Source: Polaribacter porphyrae (lineage in GTDB: Bacteria; Bacteroidota; Bacteroidia; Flavobacteriales; Flavobacteriaceae). Taken from it: 64,000 bases of DNA. The position numbers and the translations under genes were made by a program. This document shows, piece after piece, positions 26,578 to 36,613 of the stretch (position 1 is its first letter; every line of letters starts with the position of its first letter). The notes beneath the pieces were generated by a model. The model saw only the letters and a program-made list of their open reading frames with translations. It was not told the DNA's origin and ran no database searches. The DNA lies in contig NZ_MSCN01000001.1 in the NCBI RefSeq assembly GCF_002954685.1, forward strand, positions 3,284,961-3,348,960. The letters are read 5' to 3'.

Positions 26578-28848
26578 TTAAAAATTAGTTTCATCATCTT
26601 CAATTACATTTTTATCTTCATCAGTTTTTTCAACGCAATTTATATTTATTGATAAATTTTCTGGCTTTTCGAATTTTTCCATACTAATGTTTAGTGATTT
26701 ATCAGCATAACATTTTTTCATAAATAAAGCCCAAGAAGGTAAAGACATGGTTGCACCTTGTCCTTTTGTAATACCAGCAAAATGGGTAGCTCTATCTTCA
26801 CCACCTGTCCAAACTCCTGTTGCTAAATTAGGTACAATTCCCATAAACCACCCATCAGATTGATTTTGTGTTGTACCAGTTTTACCAGCAATTTCATTTG
26901 TAAATTCATAAGGAAAACCTGTAACAGCTTTACCACCAGAAGTCCATTTGGCACGTAAACGAATCCCTGATCCAGAATCAGCAACACCTTGTAATAAGTT
27001 TAAAATTACATAGGCAGATTCTTCACTTAAAACTTCTTGAGTTTCTGGTACAAAATCTTTTAAAACGGTTCCGTTTTTATCTTCAATTCTTGTAATAATC
27101 ATTGGCTTTACACGCAAACCTTTATTGGCAAAAGTACTATATGCACTTACCATTTCTAATAGTGATAAATCAACAGCACCTAATGCAATTGAAGGGTTTG
27201 CTTGAATTTTAGTTTCAATACCAGCTGCTTCTGCTAAACGTACCACATTTATTGGGGCTACTTGATCAATTAATTTTGCTGTTACAACATTGGTTGATGT
27301 TGCCAATGCATCTTTTAAAGAAAGCATGCCACCATATTTATCATTTGAATTTTTTGGTGTCCAAGGTTCTGGAATTCCATATTTTCCTTTTGGTATTGTG
27401 TATGGAGTATTTGGGTATAAATCGCAAGGAGATTTTCTTAATTGATTAATGGCAGTTGCATATACAAAAGGCTTAAAAGTAGAACCTACTTGTCTTTTTT
27501 GTTGAGCAACTGCATCATACTTAAAATGTTTGTTGTTAATGCCACCTACCCAAGCTTTTATGTGACCTGTTTGCGGTTCTATAGAAACTAAACCAGAACG
27601 TAAAAAGTGTTTGTAATATCTAATAGAATCATTTGGAGACATAATAGTATCTATATCTCCTTTCCAAGAAAAGATTTTCATTTTAGTCTTTGTCTTAAAA
27701 ATTTTATTGATTTCTTCTTTAGATTTTCCACCTGCTTTTAATCGTTTATATCTATCAGAATTTCTTCTTGCCCTATCGTAACTTCTTGCAATTTCATCTT
27801 TTTCTAAATCATAAAAAGGTGCAGTTTTATTTCTTTTTTGTTCTTTAAAGAAATAGGTTTGTAAGTTAGCCATGTGTTCTGAAACTGCATCTTCAGCATA
27901 CTTTTGCATTCTAGAATCTATAGTTACATAAATTTTTAATCCATCTCTAAAAATATCATATTCTTCACCATTTGGTTTAGGGTTATCTTGCACCCATTTG
28001 CGCATTACTTTCTGTAAATGAGTTCTAAAATAAGTAGCATAACCTTCATCATGACTTTCTGGTGTGTAATTTAAATCTAGAGGTAATCTTTGCAATTCTT
28101 TCTTTTTATCTTCAGAAATATAATTATTTTTTGTCATTTGTAATAAAACTACGTTTCTTCGTTGTTTTACTTTTTGCTCTCTTCTTAAAGGGTTAAAATA
28201 AGATGAGTTTTTTAGCATACCTACTAACATTGCAGATTCATGAATCTCTAAATCTATAGGTTCTTTACCAAAATAAATTCTAGCAGCAGAACGAATGCCA
28301 ACTGCTAAATTTAAAAAATCATATTTATTTAAGTACATCGCAATAATTTCTTGCTTTGTGTATTGACTTTCTAGTTTTACAGCTACTACCCATTCTTTCA
28401 TTTTTTGCCCTATTCTCACAAAAATATTTCTAGAGGCTTTACCTGTAAACAACATTTTAGCAAGTTGTTGTGTAATGGTACTTGCTCCTCCACTTCCAGG
28501 TTTTAATACAGCTCTTGCTGTACCTTTAAAATCTATCCCTGAATGATTAAAATATCGTTCATCTTCAGTTGCTACTAATGCATTTACTAAATTTTTGGGG
28601 AGTTCTTTAAATTTAACAGGTGTTCTGTTTTCTGCTGCATATTTACCTATGGTAATACCATCTGCGGATATTACTTCAGTTGCTAAATTAGTCTGTGGAT
28701 TTTCTAATTCTTCAAAAGTTGGTAATGCTCCAAAACCTCCTATTGATGCTGTAAAAAATAATAAACACACTGTTAAAAAACCACCTAAAACTATGGTCCA
28801 AAACCAAATAAGATATTTTCTGTAGTTGCTTTTTTTCTTTTTTGTCAT
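26578..28848 (-). CDS. mrcA: penicillin-binding protein 1A (transglycosylase/transpeptidase)
   Basis: 756 aa, bifunctional class A PBP. A membrane anchor lies at about 11-32 ([20 protein letters not shown]). GT51 has catalytic EDERYF near 96 and [12 protein letters not shown]. The transpeptidase shows STFKP (SxxK), STNV (SxN) and [12 protein letters not shown]. The tail is short and acidic. It builds the main cell-wall peptidoglycan. The gene sits 1 bp after gldH, and ricT, gldH, mrcA and scoAB run in one direction with overlaps or tiny gaps. Confidence 0.94.
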   Translation of the reverse strand: MTKKKKSNYRKYLIWFWTIVLGGFLTVCLLFFTASIGGFGALPTFEELENPQTNLATEVISADGITIGKYAAENRTPVKFKELPKNLVNALVATEDERYFNHSGIDFKGTARAVLKPGSGGASTITQQLAKMLFTGKASRNIFVRIGQKMKEWVVAVKLESQYTKQEIIAMYLNKYDFLNLAVGIRSAARIYFGKEPIDLEIHESAMLVGMLKNSSYFNPLRREQKVKQRRNVVLLQMTKNNYISEDKKKELQRLPLDLNYTPESHDEGYATYFRTHLQKVMRKWVQDNPKPNGEEYDIFRDGLKIYVTIDSRMQKYAEDAVSEHMANLQTYFFKEQKRNKTAPFYDLEKDEIARSYDRARRNSDRYKRLKAGGKSKEEINKIFKTKTKMKIFSWKGDIDTIMSPNDSIRYYKHFLRSGLVSIEPQTGHIKAWVGGINNKHFKYDAVAQQKRQVGSTFKPFVYATAINQLRKSPCDLYPNTPYTIPKGKYGIPEPWTPKNSNDKYGGMLSLKDALATSTNVVTAKLIDQVAPINVVRLAEAAGIETKIQANPSIALGAVDLSLLEMVSAYSTFANKGLRVKPMIITRIEDKNGTVLKDFVPETQEVLSEESAYVILNLLQGVADSGSGIRLRAKWTSGGKAVTGFPYEFTNEIAGKTGTTQNQSDGWFMGIVPNLATGVWTGGEDRATHFAGITKGQGATMSLPSWALFMKKCYADKSLNISMEKFEKPENLSININCVEKTDEDKNVIEDDETNF

Positions 28849-28849
28849 T

Positions 28850-29350
28850 TTATTTTACTTTTTCTATACTTAACCCAACATCTTGAATTCCTTCTAAAAA
28901 AGGAATAGGATCAATACTTCCATTTTTTCTCATAGCATGTCTAACATTTATTTGATACTTACCAGATTGTGGAAATATTTTATGTTCTTTGTAAAAGAGT
29001 TTATTTTCCTTAATATCTGTTAATCCTCTTCCTAAAAATTCCCCTTTTTCATTTGCCATTTCGTATTGTAACGTATCTATGATTATAGTTTCATCTGGGA
29101 AAGTCATTTCTGTAATCAAATAAATATTGCTAAACTGATAATCTTTATTATTTCTTAAGTTAATAAAAACATTATTTGCAGCAATAGTATCATTAATATC
29201 AATCTCAAAATTAACCTTTTTATGTGCCTCCCAACTTGATTTTTCTAGTGTTTTATATTTTGTGAACACTAGACTATCATTACAAGAAAAAAAACATAAT
29301 AACAAAGTAGAAAGTAGAAAAATATTATTTTTCTTCAGAATTATTTCCAT
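28850..29350 (-). CDS. gldH: gliding motility lipoprotein GldH
   Basis: 166 aa from ATG at 29350 (MEIILKKNNIFLLST), with lipobox LCFFSC (Cys 23). An in-frame extension to 29479 would be internal to ricT and lacks a signal, so the shorter start is preferred. The body (YLITEMTFPDETIIIDTLQY, GRGLTDIKENKLFY, RHAMRKNGSIDPIPFLEGIQDVG) matches GldH. GldH is a lipoprotein needed for gliding and surface movement in Bacteroidota. It overlaps the 3' end of ricT by 26 bp and precedes mrcA by 1 bp. Confidence 0.92.
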   Translation of the reverse strand: MEIILKKNNIFLLSTLLLCFFSCNDSLVFTKYKTLEKSSWEAHKKVNFEIDINDTIAANNVFINLRNNKDYQFSNIYLITEMTFPDETIIIDTLQYEMANEKGEFLGRGLTDIKENKLFYKEHKIFPQSGKYQINVRHAMRKNGSIDPIPFLEGIQDVGLSIEKVK

Positions 29351-30650
29351 TTTTTTGTCTGTTGTTATTTCTATTTCTGTTGTTTCTTCTAGGTTTTTTA
29401 GTCGTATTTGTTGGTTGGTTTTGTTGGTTATTTTTATTTTTTGGCTTTCTGTTTTGTTGCTTTTTTGCTGTTGTTGCACTTACCTGTGCTTCAACTGGTT
29501 TTCGATTTCTTTTGTTTCTATTATTACGTTTTCTTTTGCTCTTTTTTGGAGCGTCGAAACGTGTTAAACTATCTTGCCCAGCTGCATCTTCAAAATCTAC
29601 TTTTAATGGTATTTCAATATCAGATTCATATTCTTCTAACGAAATAGATTTCTCGTTATTTTTATTTAAATCAACAATCTCTAAAACTTGTTCTAGCGTA
29701 AGTCTATACCATTTAAAACGTTCTTCTTTATAGGTGTACCAAAGATGTTTTTTAAAAATATCCATCTTTACAAAAACTGCATCTCCTTTTTCAGTTTTTA
29801 AAACTACATCTTGTTTTGGAAACGGTTTTAAAGCATCTAAATAGGTGTCTAGCTCAAAATTTAAACAACATTTAAGCTTACCACATTGCCCAGCTAGTTT
29901 TAACGGATTTAAAGACAATTGCTGATAACGAGCAGCAGAGGTAGTTACTTTTCTAAAATCTGTGAGCCAAGTAGAACAGCATAGTTCTCGTCCACAAGAA
30001 CCAACTCCACCCAATCTTGCTGCTTCTTGTCTTGCACCTACTTGTTTCATTTCTACTCGAATAGAAAAAGCACTTGCTAAATCTCTAATCAATTGTCTAA
30101 AGTCTACTCTTGCTTCTGCTGTATAATAAAAAGTTGCTTTATTTCCATCCCCTTGATATTCTACATCAGAAAGCTTCATTTTTAGACCTAAACGTCCTAA
30201 AATTTCTCTTCCTCTTCTTTGGGTTTCAGTTTCTTTTGCTCTTGCAGTTTGCCAAATGTCAATATCTTTTTGAGTAGCTTTTCTGTATATTTTTTTAATA
30301 TCTTCACTATCAGCAGTAATTTTTCTCTTTTTCATTTGAACTTTTACTAGTTCTCCTGCTAATGATACTGTTCCAATATCATGACCTGGGTTGCCCTCCA
30401 CAGCTAAAATATCTCCCATAGAAATGGGTAAATTATCTACATTTTTATAAAAATGCTTACGACCATTTTTAAAACGAACTTCAAAAATATTGAATCGTTC
30501 TTGTCCACTTGGCAATGTCATGTTCGAGAGCCAGTCAAAAACAGCTAGTTTTTCGCTTCCACTACCACAAGTTCCTGTGCCACAATTTCCATTACTTTTA
30601 CAACCTCTAGGTACTCCATTTTCTGATGTACCACAACTTCCACATGCCAT
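29325..30650 (-). CDS. ricT: PSP1 domain protein RicT (YaaT)
   Basis: 441 aa. The PSP1 core spans about 35-290 and contains the paired-Cys motifs CGRELCCS and CGKLKCC, which in RicT proteins bind iron-sulfur clusters. The N-terminus is Cys/Gly-rich (ACGSCGTSENG ... NCGTGTCGSG). The last about 90 residues are low-complexity Lys/Arg/Asn-rich (KKSKRKRNNRNKRNRK), an extension common in Bacteroidota that might bind RNA. In Bacillus RicT acts in mRNA processing and development. The role here is not established. First gene of the ricT-gldH-mrcA-scoAB cluster. Confidence 0.9.
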   Translation of the reverse strand: MACGSCGTSENGVPRGCKSNGNCGTGTCGSGSEKLAVFDWLSNMTLPSGQERFNIFEVRFKNGRKHFYKNVDNLPISMGDILAVEGNPGHDIGTVSLAGELVKVQMKKRKITADSEDIKKIYRKATQKDIDIWQTARAKETETQRRGREILGRLGLKMKLSDVEYQGDGNKATFYYTAEARVDFRQLIRDLASAFSIRVEMKQVGARQEAARLGGVGSCGRELCCSTWLTDFRKVTTSAARYQQLSLNPLKLAGQCGKLKCCLNFELDTYLDALKPFPKQDVVLKTEKGDAVFVKMDIFKKHLWYTYKEERFKWYRLTLEQVLEIVDLNKNNEKSISLEEYESDIEIPLKVDFEDAAGQDSLTRFDAPKKSKRKRNNRNKRNRKPVEAQVSATTAKKQQNRKPKNKNNQQNQPTNTTKKPRRNNRNRNNNRQKNGNNSEEK

Positions 30651-30965
30651 ATATTATTGAGACTTTAGTTGTTATACTGTAGCTTGTAGTTACAAATTAA
30701 AGCAACACTAAAGTTTTTATTTAAAATGATTATCAAATAGTTACAATAAAAATTGATTTTATTGCTTAACAGGTAAATATACACATTCTTAAAGAATGAA
30801 AAAATAGGTTTTATTTAAAAATTCATAAACTGTTTGTTACTTATTATAAATTAAATGTAAGTAGAAATTTTATTATAATAACCTTATTTTTAGAATTCGT
30901 TAGGATTGAATTAGAATCTGAAAGAAAACTTTAGTCTAGAGTTTTTAAAATTTATTTTGAATGAT
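30651..30965. other. 315-bp intergenic region between trhO and ricT
   Basis: AT-rich spacer on the minus-strand path from trhO to ricT. A near-perfect 21-nt palindrome at 30925-30945 (AAAACTTTAG / CTAGAGTTTT) could end trhO transcription. No reading frame, RNA gene or clear ricT promoter was found. Confidence 0.4.
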
Positions 30966-31997
30966 TTATTTTTTAAATTTCAACTTTTCAGAACGTCCTT
31001 TTTTGAAAATTTTATTGCTATTCCCTTTTCCTTTTCTAAGTTCTTTTTGTTCTTCGAAAGAAAGCTGGATAATATCTTGACATTCTGTAGAGCAAGTATT
31101 TTCCATTGTTGAAGAACATTCATCACATTGTATAAATAATAAATGACAAGCTTCATTTGCACAATTGGTGTGCATATCACAAGGTTTTCCACATTGATGA
31201 CAATTGGCAATTACATCATCTGTGATTTTTTCTGCACGTCTATGATCGAACACAAAGTTTTTACCAATAAATTTATTTTCAATACCTTTTTCTTTTACTT
31301 GACGAGTATATTCAATGATTCCTCCTTCAAGTTGAAAAACATTTTTAAAACCTTTGTGTTTGTAATAAGCTGAAGCTTTTTCACAACGAATACCTCCTGT
31401 ACAATACATCAACAAATTTTTGTCTTCTTTGTTGTTTTTTAAATCGGCTTCAATAATATCTAAAGAATCTCTAAACGTATCTACATCTGGTGTTATAGCA
31501 CCGTTAAAATGACCAATTTCGCTTTCATAATGATTACGCATATCCACACAAACAGTATCAGGGTTTGCCAACATTTCGTTGAATTCCTTTGCATTTAAAT
31601 GCACACCTTTGTTTGTAACATCAAAAGTTTCATCATTTAAACCATCTGCAACAATTTTGTTTCTAACTTTTACTTTAAGCTTTAAAAACGATTTGTTGTC
31701 ATGTTCAATAGCAACATTTAATCGAATTCCTTTTAAAAAAACAATATTATCTAATTGCTCTTTTAAAGCAAAAAAGTTTTCAGAAGGCACAGAAATTTGA
31801 GCATTAATACCCTCGTAAGAAACATAAGTTCTGCCAAGAACATCAAGTGCATTCCATTCTAAAAACAATTTATCCCTAAAGATTTGAGGGTTTTTTATAT
31901 TGTGATATTGATAAAAAGAAATGGTAATTCTGTCTTTACCAGCTTCATCTATTAAAGCAGCGCGTTCTTTTGCGCTTAATGTATTGTACAGTTGCAT
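30966..31997 (-). CDS. trhO: tRNA uridine(34) hydroxylase TrhO (rhodanese-like)
   Basis: 343 aa. The N-terminal acylphosphatase-like part (ISFYQYHNIKNPQIFRDKLF) is followed by a rhodanese domain at about 140-245 with the active Cys198 in MYCTGGIRCEKA. The Cys-rich tail (CHQCGKPCDMHTNC, CDECSSTMENTC) probably binds zinc. The family hydroxylates wobble uridine 34 of tRNA in an oxygen-dependent way. Stand-alone gene on the minus strand, divergent from asd. Confidence 0.93.
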   Translation of the reverse strand: MQLYNTLSAKERAALIDEAGKDRITISFYQYHNIKNPQIFRDKLFLEWNALDVLGRTYVSYEGINAQISVPSENFFALKEQLDNIVFLKGIRLNVAIEHDNKSFLKLKVKVRNKIVADGLNDETFDVTNKGVHLNAKEFNEMLANPDTVCVDMRNHYESEIGHFNGAITPDVDTFRDSLDIIEADLKNNKEDKNLLMYCTGGIRCEKASAYYKHKGFKNVFQLEGGIIEYTRQVKEKGIENKFIGKNFVFDHRRAEKITDDVIANCHQCGKPCDMHTNCANEACHLLFIQCDECSSTMENTCSTECQDIIQLSFEEQKELRKGKGNSNKIFKKGRSEKLKFKK

Positions 31998-32233
31998 GCT
32001 ATACTAATTTTAAGCAGAACCAAATTTTGGGTCTATGAAACAAATATTTCTGCAAAGCTAAAAAAAAGTGTAAGATATTATTGATTTTTTAAAGATGAAT
32101 TCGATACAATATTTAAAATTACATCAAGTTGTTAGAAATTAAACAATTCAAAATATATTGGTAAATAATTATTAAAATGATGGTCATAATTTTATTTGTT
32201 ATCATCTTTGCAGTGTTAATAAAATAGAAACAA

Positions 32234-33223
32234 ATGAAAATAGCAGTAGTTGGTGCAACAGGAATGGTTGGCACAGTAATGTTAAAAGTTTTAGAAGAAC
32301 GTAATTTACCAATCACAGAATTAATTCCTGTGGCTTCTGCAAGATCTGCAGGCAAACAATTATCATATAAAGGAAATAGTTATACAGTCGTTACTTTAGA
32401 AGACGCTGTTAACTTAAAACCTGATGTGGCATTATTTTCTGCTGGTGGAGATACTTCTTTAGAATGGGCACCAAAATTTGCAGAAGTTGGTACAACTGTT
32501 ATAGATAATTCTTCTGCTTGGAGAATGGATCCAACTAAAAAATTAGTAGTTCCTGAAATTAATGGCGATGTTTTGACTGCAGATGATAAAATTATTGCAA
32601 ACCCTAATTGTTCTACAATTCAGTTGGTAATGGCATTAGCACCTTTACATGCAAAATATAAAATGAAGCGTGTGGTAATTTCTACGTATCAATCTGTATC
32701 AGGTACTGGAGTTAAAGCTGTACAGCAATTAGATAATGAAGAAGCTGGTATTGAAGGTGAAATGGCTTACCCTCATAAAATTGGTAGAAATGCTTTACCT
32801 CATTGTGATATCTTTATGGAAAATGGATATACTAAAGAAGAAATGAAACTGGTTAAAGAACCAAAGAAAATTTTAAGAGATGATTCTTTTTCAGTGACTG
32901 CAACTGCAGTTCGTATACCAACTGCAGGTGGGCATTCAGAAGCTGTAAATGTTCAATTTCATAATGATTTTGATGTAGCAGAAGTTCGCACTATTTTAAG
33001 TGAAACTCCAGGAGTTATTGTACAAGATGATTTAGCTAACAACTTGTATCCTATGCCAATAAATGCTCACAATAAAGATGAAGTTTTTGTAGGTAGAATT
33101 AGACGTGATGAATCTCAAGAAAATACCTTAAATTTGTGGATTGTTTCTGATAACTTGCGAAAAGGTGCTGCAACAAACACAGTTCAAATAGCTGAATATT
33201 TAATTTGCAATAAATTAATTTAA
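32234..33223 (+). CDS. asd: aspartate-semialdehyde dehydrogenase
   Basis: 329 aa. Rossmann start VVGATGMVG, then SARSAGK, FSAGGD, and the catalytic Cys126 in NPNCSTIQ with the general base His in AGGHSEAV. It reduces aspartyl phosphate to aspartate semialdehyde, the branch point to diaminopimelate/lysine, threonine and methionine, and so also supplies peptidoglycan. Cytoplasmic. It is followed by an unknown membrane gene after 23 bp. Confidence 0.96.
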   Translation: MKIAVVGATGMVGTVMLKVLEERNLPITELIPVASARSAGKQLSYKGNSYTVVTLEDAVNLKPDVALFSAGGDTSLEWAPKFAEVGTTVIDNSSAWRMDPTKKLVVPEINGDVLTADDKIIANPNCSTIQLVMALAPLHAKYKMKRVVISTYQSVSGTGVKAVQQLDNEEAGIEGEMAYPHKIGRNALPHCDIFMENGYTKEEMKLVKEPKKILRDDSFSVTATAVRIPTAGGHSEAVNVQFHNDFDVAEVRTILSETPGVIVQDDLANNLYPMPINAHNKDEVFVGRIRRDESQENTLNLWIVSDNLRKGAATNTVQIAEYLICNKLI

Positions 33224-33246
33224 CGAAAGTTAATTAATTATTTTCT

Positions 33247-34104
33247 ATGTTAAAAAAAATAACAAGGATATTTGATAAGCAGGTATTATTTTGGGAAAAA
33301 CCTAATATTCTAAAAAGAATAAGTAATTTTTTAGTTATTGCTTTTATTATATGTAGTATAATTTCACTTCTAGTTTATTTTAACTTTATTGATGTAGGTA
33401 GATTTAACATGCTATTTATACATCCTTTTTTTGCAATTGAAGTTGCTTTTACTATCATCTTAATTTTAGAACTATTAAGCTTAATATTTATTTTACCAAA
33501 ATCGGTTTCAATTTCTTTAGGTAAACAATTTGAACTGCTGTCTCTGATTTTTTTGAGAAATGCTTTTAAAGAATTTAGTCATTTAGATGAATTTTTAGTT
33601 TGGGAAGACTCAAAAACTGTTATTTATAAGATGATTACCTATTCTTTTGGTGCTCTTTTTATATTTATAGTAATGGGGATAACACAAAGATTAAACAGGA
33701 AAATTAGACTTTCAGAAACTTTTGTAAACCAACTTCAGTTTGTTAGAATAAAAAAGATACTTGCGTTATTTTTACTGCTATCATTTTTCTTAATTGGTGC
33801 AAATGACATTTATTTTTTATTTAAAACAGGTAAATATTTACACTCTTTTGATACTTTTTATACAGTTTTAATTTTTACAGATATTATTATTGTTTTAGTA
33901 GCTTTAAGATATACAATAAATTTTTACAGAGTTTTTAGATATTCAGCATATGTTTTAGCAACTATCCTAATAAGAATATCTTTAACTATGGAATCTTATT
34001 ATGATGTATTTTTAGGTGCTATAACTTCTGTTTTTATATTGTTATTATCATTAGCTTACATACATATTCAAAAAGGATTAACAGCCAAAGAGCTTAAAAG
34101 TTAA
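33247..34104 (+). CDS. multi-pass membrane protein of unknown function
   Basis: 285 aa. Six or more hydrophobic segments are visible, among them ISNFLVIAFIICSIISLLVYF, FFAIEVAFTIILILELLSL, ILALFLLLSFFLIGAN, VLIFTDIIIVLVALRY and VFLGAITSVFILLLSLAYI. A basic helix-like stretch RYTINFYRVFRYSAYV precedes the last pair, faintly like a channel S4, but there is no pore motif. Function not recognised. It is 23 bp after asd, so possibly co-transcribed. Confidence 0.6.
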   Translation: MLKKITRIFDKQVLFWEKPNILKRISNFLVIAFIICSIISLLVYFNFIDVGRFNMLFIHPFFAIEVAFTIILILELLSLIFILPKSVSISLGKQFELLSLIFLRNAFKEFSHLDEFLVWEDSKTVIYKMITYSFGALFIFIVMGITQRLNRKIRLSETFVNQLQFVRIKKILALFLLLSFFLIGANDIYFLFKTGKYLHSFDTFYTVLIFTDIIIVLVALRYTINFYRVFRYSAYVLATILIRISLTMESYYDVFLGAITSVFILLLSLAYIHIQKGLTAKELKS

Positions 34105-34115
34105 TAACTAATTGG

Positions 34116-34123
34116 TAAATTTG
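34116..34123 (+). promoter_or_regulatory. TAnnTTTG promoter element for the flavoprotein reductase
   Basis: TAAATTTG, matching the Bacteroidota -7 consensus, 88 bp before the start codon at 34212. No good -33 TTG was found, so this is tentative. Confidence 0.4.
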
Positions 34124-34211
34124 CATAATAAATACTCTTTGTAATAAGTTTCTATAAAACAAATTGAAGAGCTAGTTTTTAATCTAAAATAATCTAGATA
34201 AAATTTATAAA

Positions 34212-35255
34212 ATGACTAAATTTCATAAAGTATATATAAAAGAAATAAAACAAGAAACCGCATTTGCGGTTTCTGTTGTGTTTGATATTCCTGAACATTT
34301 AAAATCAGAGTTTAATTTTACCTCTGGACAATATATCACACTTCAAAAAAAAATTAGAGAAGAAGAAGTTAGAAGAGCATACTCAATCTGCTCAACTCCT
34401 AAAAGTGGGGAATTGAGAGTTGCTATAAAAGCTGTTGAAAATGGTACGTTTTCAGTATATGCAACATCAGATTTAAAAGTAGGAGATGAAATCGAAATTT
34501 CAGCTCCTGAAGGTAGATTTTTATTGAATCCTAAAGCTAATAAGAACTATGTTGGTTTTGCAGCAGGTAGTGGAATTACATCTATTTTATCAATGGTAAA
34601 AACTGTTTTAGAAACAGAGCCATCTGCTACATTTACGTTAATTTATGGTAATAAATCTGTGGCAGATACTATTTTTTATGATGAGTTATTAGCATTAGAT
34701 TCAAGATATAAAAATTTCAATTTAGAATTTGTATGTAGTAGAGAGCGTCAAGAAAACATGTTGTTTGGAAGAATTGATAAACCGTTTACAAATTTTTTTA
34801 TCAAAAATAAATACAAAGACATTTCTTTTGATGCTGCTTTTTTATGTGGTCCAGAAGAAATGATACATACAGTTTCTGACACGTTAAAAGAAACTGGTTT
34901 TACTGATAAAAATATTCACTTTGAATTATTTACAGCTTCAATTGATGAAGATGCTGTGGATGAAATACAAGAAGGAACAACAGAAATAACAGTGTTGCTA
35001 GATGATGAAGAAACCACATTTACGATGACACAGACTGATGATATTTTAGCTGCGACTTTACGTAACGAATTAGACCCACCTTATTCTTGTCAGGGAGGAG
35101 TGTGTAGTTCTTGTTTAGCAAAAGTTACTGAAGGTAAAGCTGTGATGGTTAAGAACTCGATTCTTACAGATAGCGAAGTTGAAGAAGGTTTTATTTTAAC
35201 TTGCCAAGCACACCCAACCACTGCTAAAATAGCAATTGATTTTGATGATGTTTAA
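34212..35255 (+). CDS. ferredoxin-NADP reductase-like protein with C-terminal 2Fe-2S domain (PaaE-like)
   Basis: 347 aa in three domains. The FAD-binding barrel is about 1-100 (RRAYSICSTP binds FAD). An NAD(P)-binding domain covers about 105-235 (GFAAGSGITSILSM, CGPEEMI). A plant-type 2Fe-2S ferredoxin lies at about 255-347 with Cys in YSCQGGVCSSCLAKV and LTCQAHP. This is the layout of PaaE/HmpX-type reductases that pass electrons from NADPH to an oxygenase. No oxygenase gene is adjacent, so the partner is unknown. Confidence 0.9.
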   Translation: MTKFHKVYIKEIKQETAFAVSVVFDIPEHLKSEFNFTSGQYITLQKKIREEEVRRAYSICSTPKSGELRVAIKAVENGTFSVYATSDLKVGDEIEISAPEGRFLLNPKANKNYVGFAAGSGITSILSMVKTVLETEPSATFTLIYGNKSVADTIFYDELLALDSRYKNFNLEFVCSRERQENMLFGRIDKPFTNFFIKNKYKDISFDAAFLCGPEEMIHTVSDTLKETGFTDKNIHFELFTASIDEDAVDEIQEGTTEITVLLDDEETTFTMTQTDDILAATLRNELDPPYSCQGGVCSSCLAKVTEGKAVMVKNSILTDSEVEEGFILTCQAHPTTAKIAIDFDDV

Positions 35256-35261
35256 AATCCG

Positions 35262-35269
35262 TATTTTTG
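35262..35269 (+). promoter_or_regulatory. TAnnTTTG element, near-leaderless promoter of the LysE gene
   Basis: TATTTTTG ends 7 bp before the ATG at 35277. If transcription starts at the usual distance from this element, the mRNA has almost no leader. Confidence 0.5.
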
Positions 35270-35276
35270 TGTAAAT

Positions 35277-35945
35277 ATGGATATCTACGATTTCAAAAAC
35301 GCATTGCTTATTGGCTTTTTCATGGCATTCATGATTGGTCCTGTTTTTTTTATGTTAATACAAACTAGTATTTTAAGAGGAGCTAGAGCAGCAATTGTTT
35401 TTGATATAGGAGTGGTTTTAGGAGATATTACCTTCATTATTATTGCTTATTATGGTAGTAGAACTTTACTTGAGAAGATAAAAGATGATCCTAGACTTTT
35501 TTTTACTGGTGGTTTAGTGCTTATCATCTATGGACTAATTACCTATTTTGATAAAGAAAATAAAAAAGAAGCATTAGAATCTGCAAAACAAATAGAAGTA
35601 CCCATTGTAAAAAACAATTATTTAAAACTTTTTTTAAAAGGCTTTTTTCTAAATTTTATTAATGTTGGAGTGTTGGCTTTTTGGCTAGGAACAGTGTTAG
35701 TAATTAGCCCTTCTTTAGACATGAATCAAAATGCTATTTTTTGGTATTTTACTACTATAATTATTGGTTATTTTATTACAGATTTAGGTAAAATTTTTTT
35801 AGCAAAACAGCTAAAAGATAAATTGACTCCAATGGTTATTTACAGAATAAAAAGAATTATGGGTATTATTTTAATTATTTGTGGAGTCTTTTTAATGCTA
35901 AAAGGTTTTATCCCAAATGAAAAAATTAATCAATTTATTTCTTAA
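35277..35945 (+). CDS. LysE family transporter
   Basis: 222 aa with six hydrophobic segments. The N-terminal GFFMAFMIGPVFFMLIQTSILRG signature (residues about 13-34) is typical of the LysE/RhtB exporter superfamily, as is GFFLNFINVGVLAFWLG in the middle. It probably exports an amino acid or a related small molecule across the inner membrane. The substrate is not predictable. Confidence 0.88.
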   Translation: MDIYDFKNALLIGFFMAFMIGPVFFMLIQTSILRGARAAIVFDIGVVLGDITFIIIAYYGSRTLLEKIKDDPRLFFTGGLVLIIYGLITYFDKENKKEALESAKQIEVPIVKNNYLKLFLKGFFLNFINVGVLAFWLGTVLVISPSLDMNQNAIFWYFTTIIIGYFITDLGKIFLAKQLKDKLTPMVIYRIKRIMGIILIICGVFLMLKGFIPNEKINQFIS

Positions 35946-36021
35946 TTAATAATATTGATATTCAGAGACTTGTATGTTTCTTCTAGGATCAATTAGTATT
36001 CACTTTTAAAAACATATTTCC

Positions 36022-36029
36022 TATATTTG
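36022..36029 (+). promoter_or_regulatory. TAnnTTTG promoter element for the DUF1761 gene
   Basis: TATATTTG, 26 bp before the ATG at 36056. Confidence 0.5.
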
Positions 36030-36055
36030 GTGCTTAACCAAAAACTTTTTTTATC

Positions 36056-36553
36056 ATGGAAATGAATTTCTATATCTTATTTATTGCTGCTATTGTTCCA
36101 ATGCTAATAGGATTTGTCTGGTATGGACCTTTATTTGGTAATGCATGGATGAACGAAATGGGATTTACTAAAGAATCTTTAGAAGGACAAAATATGGCTA
36201 AAGTATTTATCTTAAGTTATATTTTTAGTGTATTAGTTGCTTTCTTTTTACAGTTTATTGTAATTCATCAAATGGGAGTTTTCCAAACCTTAATTAATGA
36301 ACCTGGTTTTAATGAAGAATCAGGCACTGCATTTGAATATTTTAAAAACTTTGTCGGCACTTATGGAGATCGTTTTAGAACTTTTCAACATGGTGTAATT
36401 CATGGTGTAATGTCAGGACTATTTTTTGTGCTTCCAGTGTTATCAATTATTGCAATGTTTGAAAAAAAATCTTTTAAATATATAGCTATAAATGCTGGTT
36501 ATTGGATTGTTACTTTAGCACTCATGGGCGGAATTATTTGCCAATGGTTATAG
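36056..36553 (+). CDS. DUF1761 domain membrane protein
   Basis: 165 aa with four hydrophobic segments. It opens with YILFIAAIVPMLIGFVWYGP and has WMNEMGFTKESL right after, the pattern I associate with DUF1761, and GVIHGVMSGLFFVLPV in the third segment. Inner-membrane protein, function unknown. Single-gene unit between its own promoter and a strong bidirectional terminator. Confidence 0.8.
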   Translation: MEMNFYILFIAAIVPMLIGFVWYGPLFGNAWMNEMGFTKESLEGQNMAKVFILSYIFSVLVAFFLQFIVIHQMGVFQTLINEPGFNEESGTAFEYFKNFVGTYGDRFRTFQHGVIHGVMSGLFFVLPVLSIIAMFEKKSFKYIAINAGYWIVTLALMGGIICQWL

Positions 36554-36566
36554 TATTATTGGCTTT

Positions 36567-36613
36567 ATTAAACTAAAAAAATTTCGTTTTAAACGAGATT
36601 TTTTTAGTTTAAT
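36567..36613. terminator. bidirectional terminator between DUF1761 and trpS genes
   Basis: A 23-bp left arm (36567-36589) pairs with 36591-36613 with a single mismatch. The stem includes runs of A and T on both strands. The right arm contains the trpS stop codon. Confidence 0.85.

Noticed and set aside
29351..29479. Upstream extension of gldH to 29479
   Set aside because: It would add 43 Gln/Lys/Thr-rich residues encoded inside ricT and bury the lipoprotein signal peptide. The ATG at 29350 gives a normal lipoprotein.
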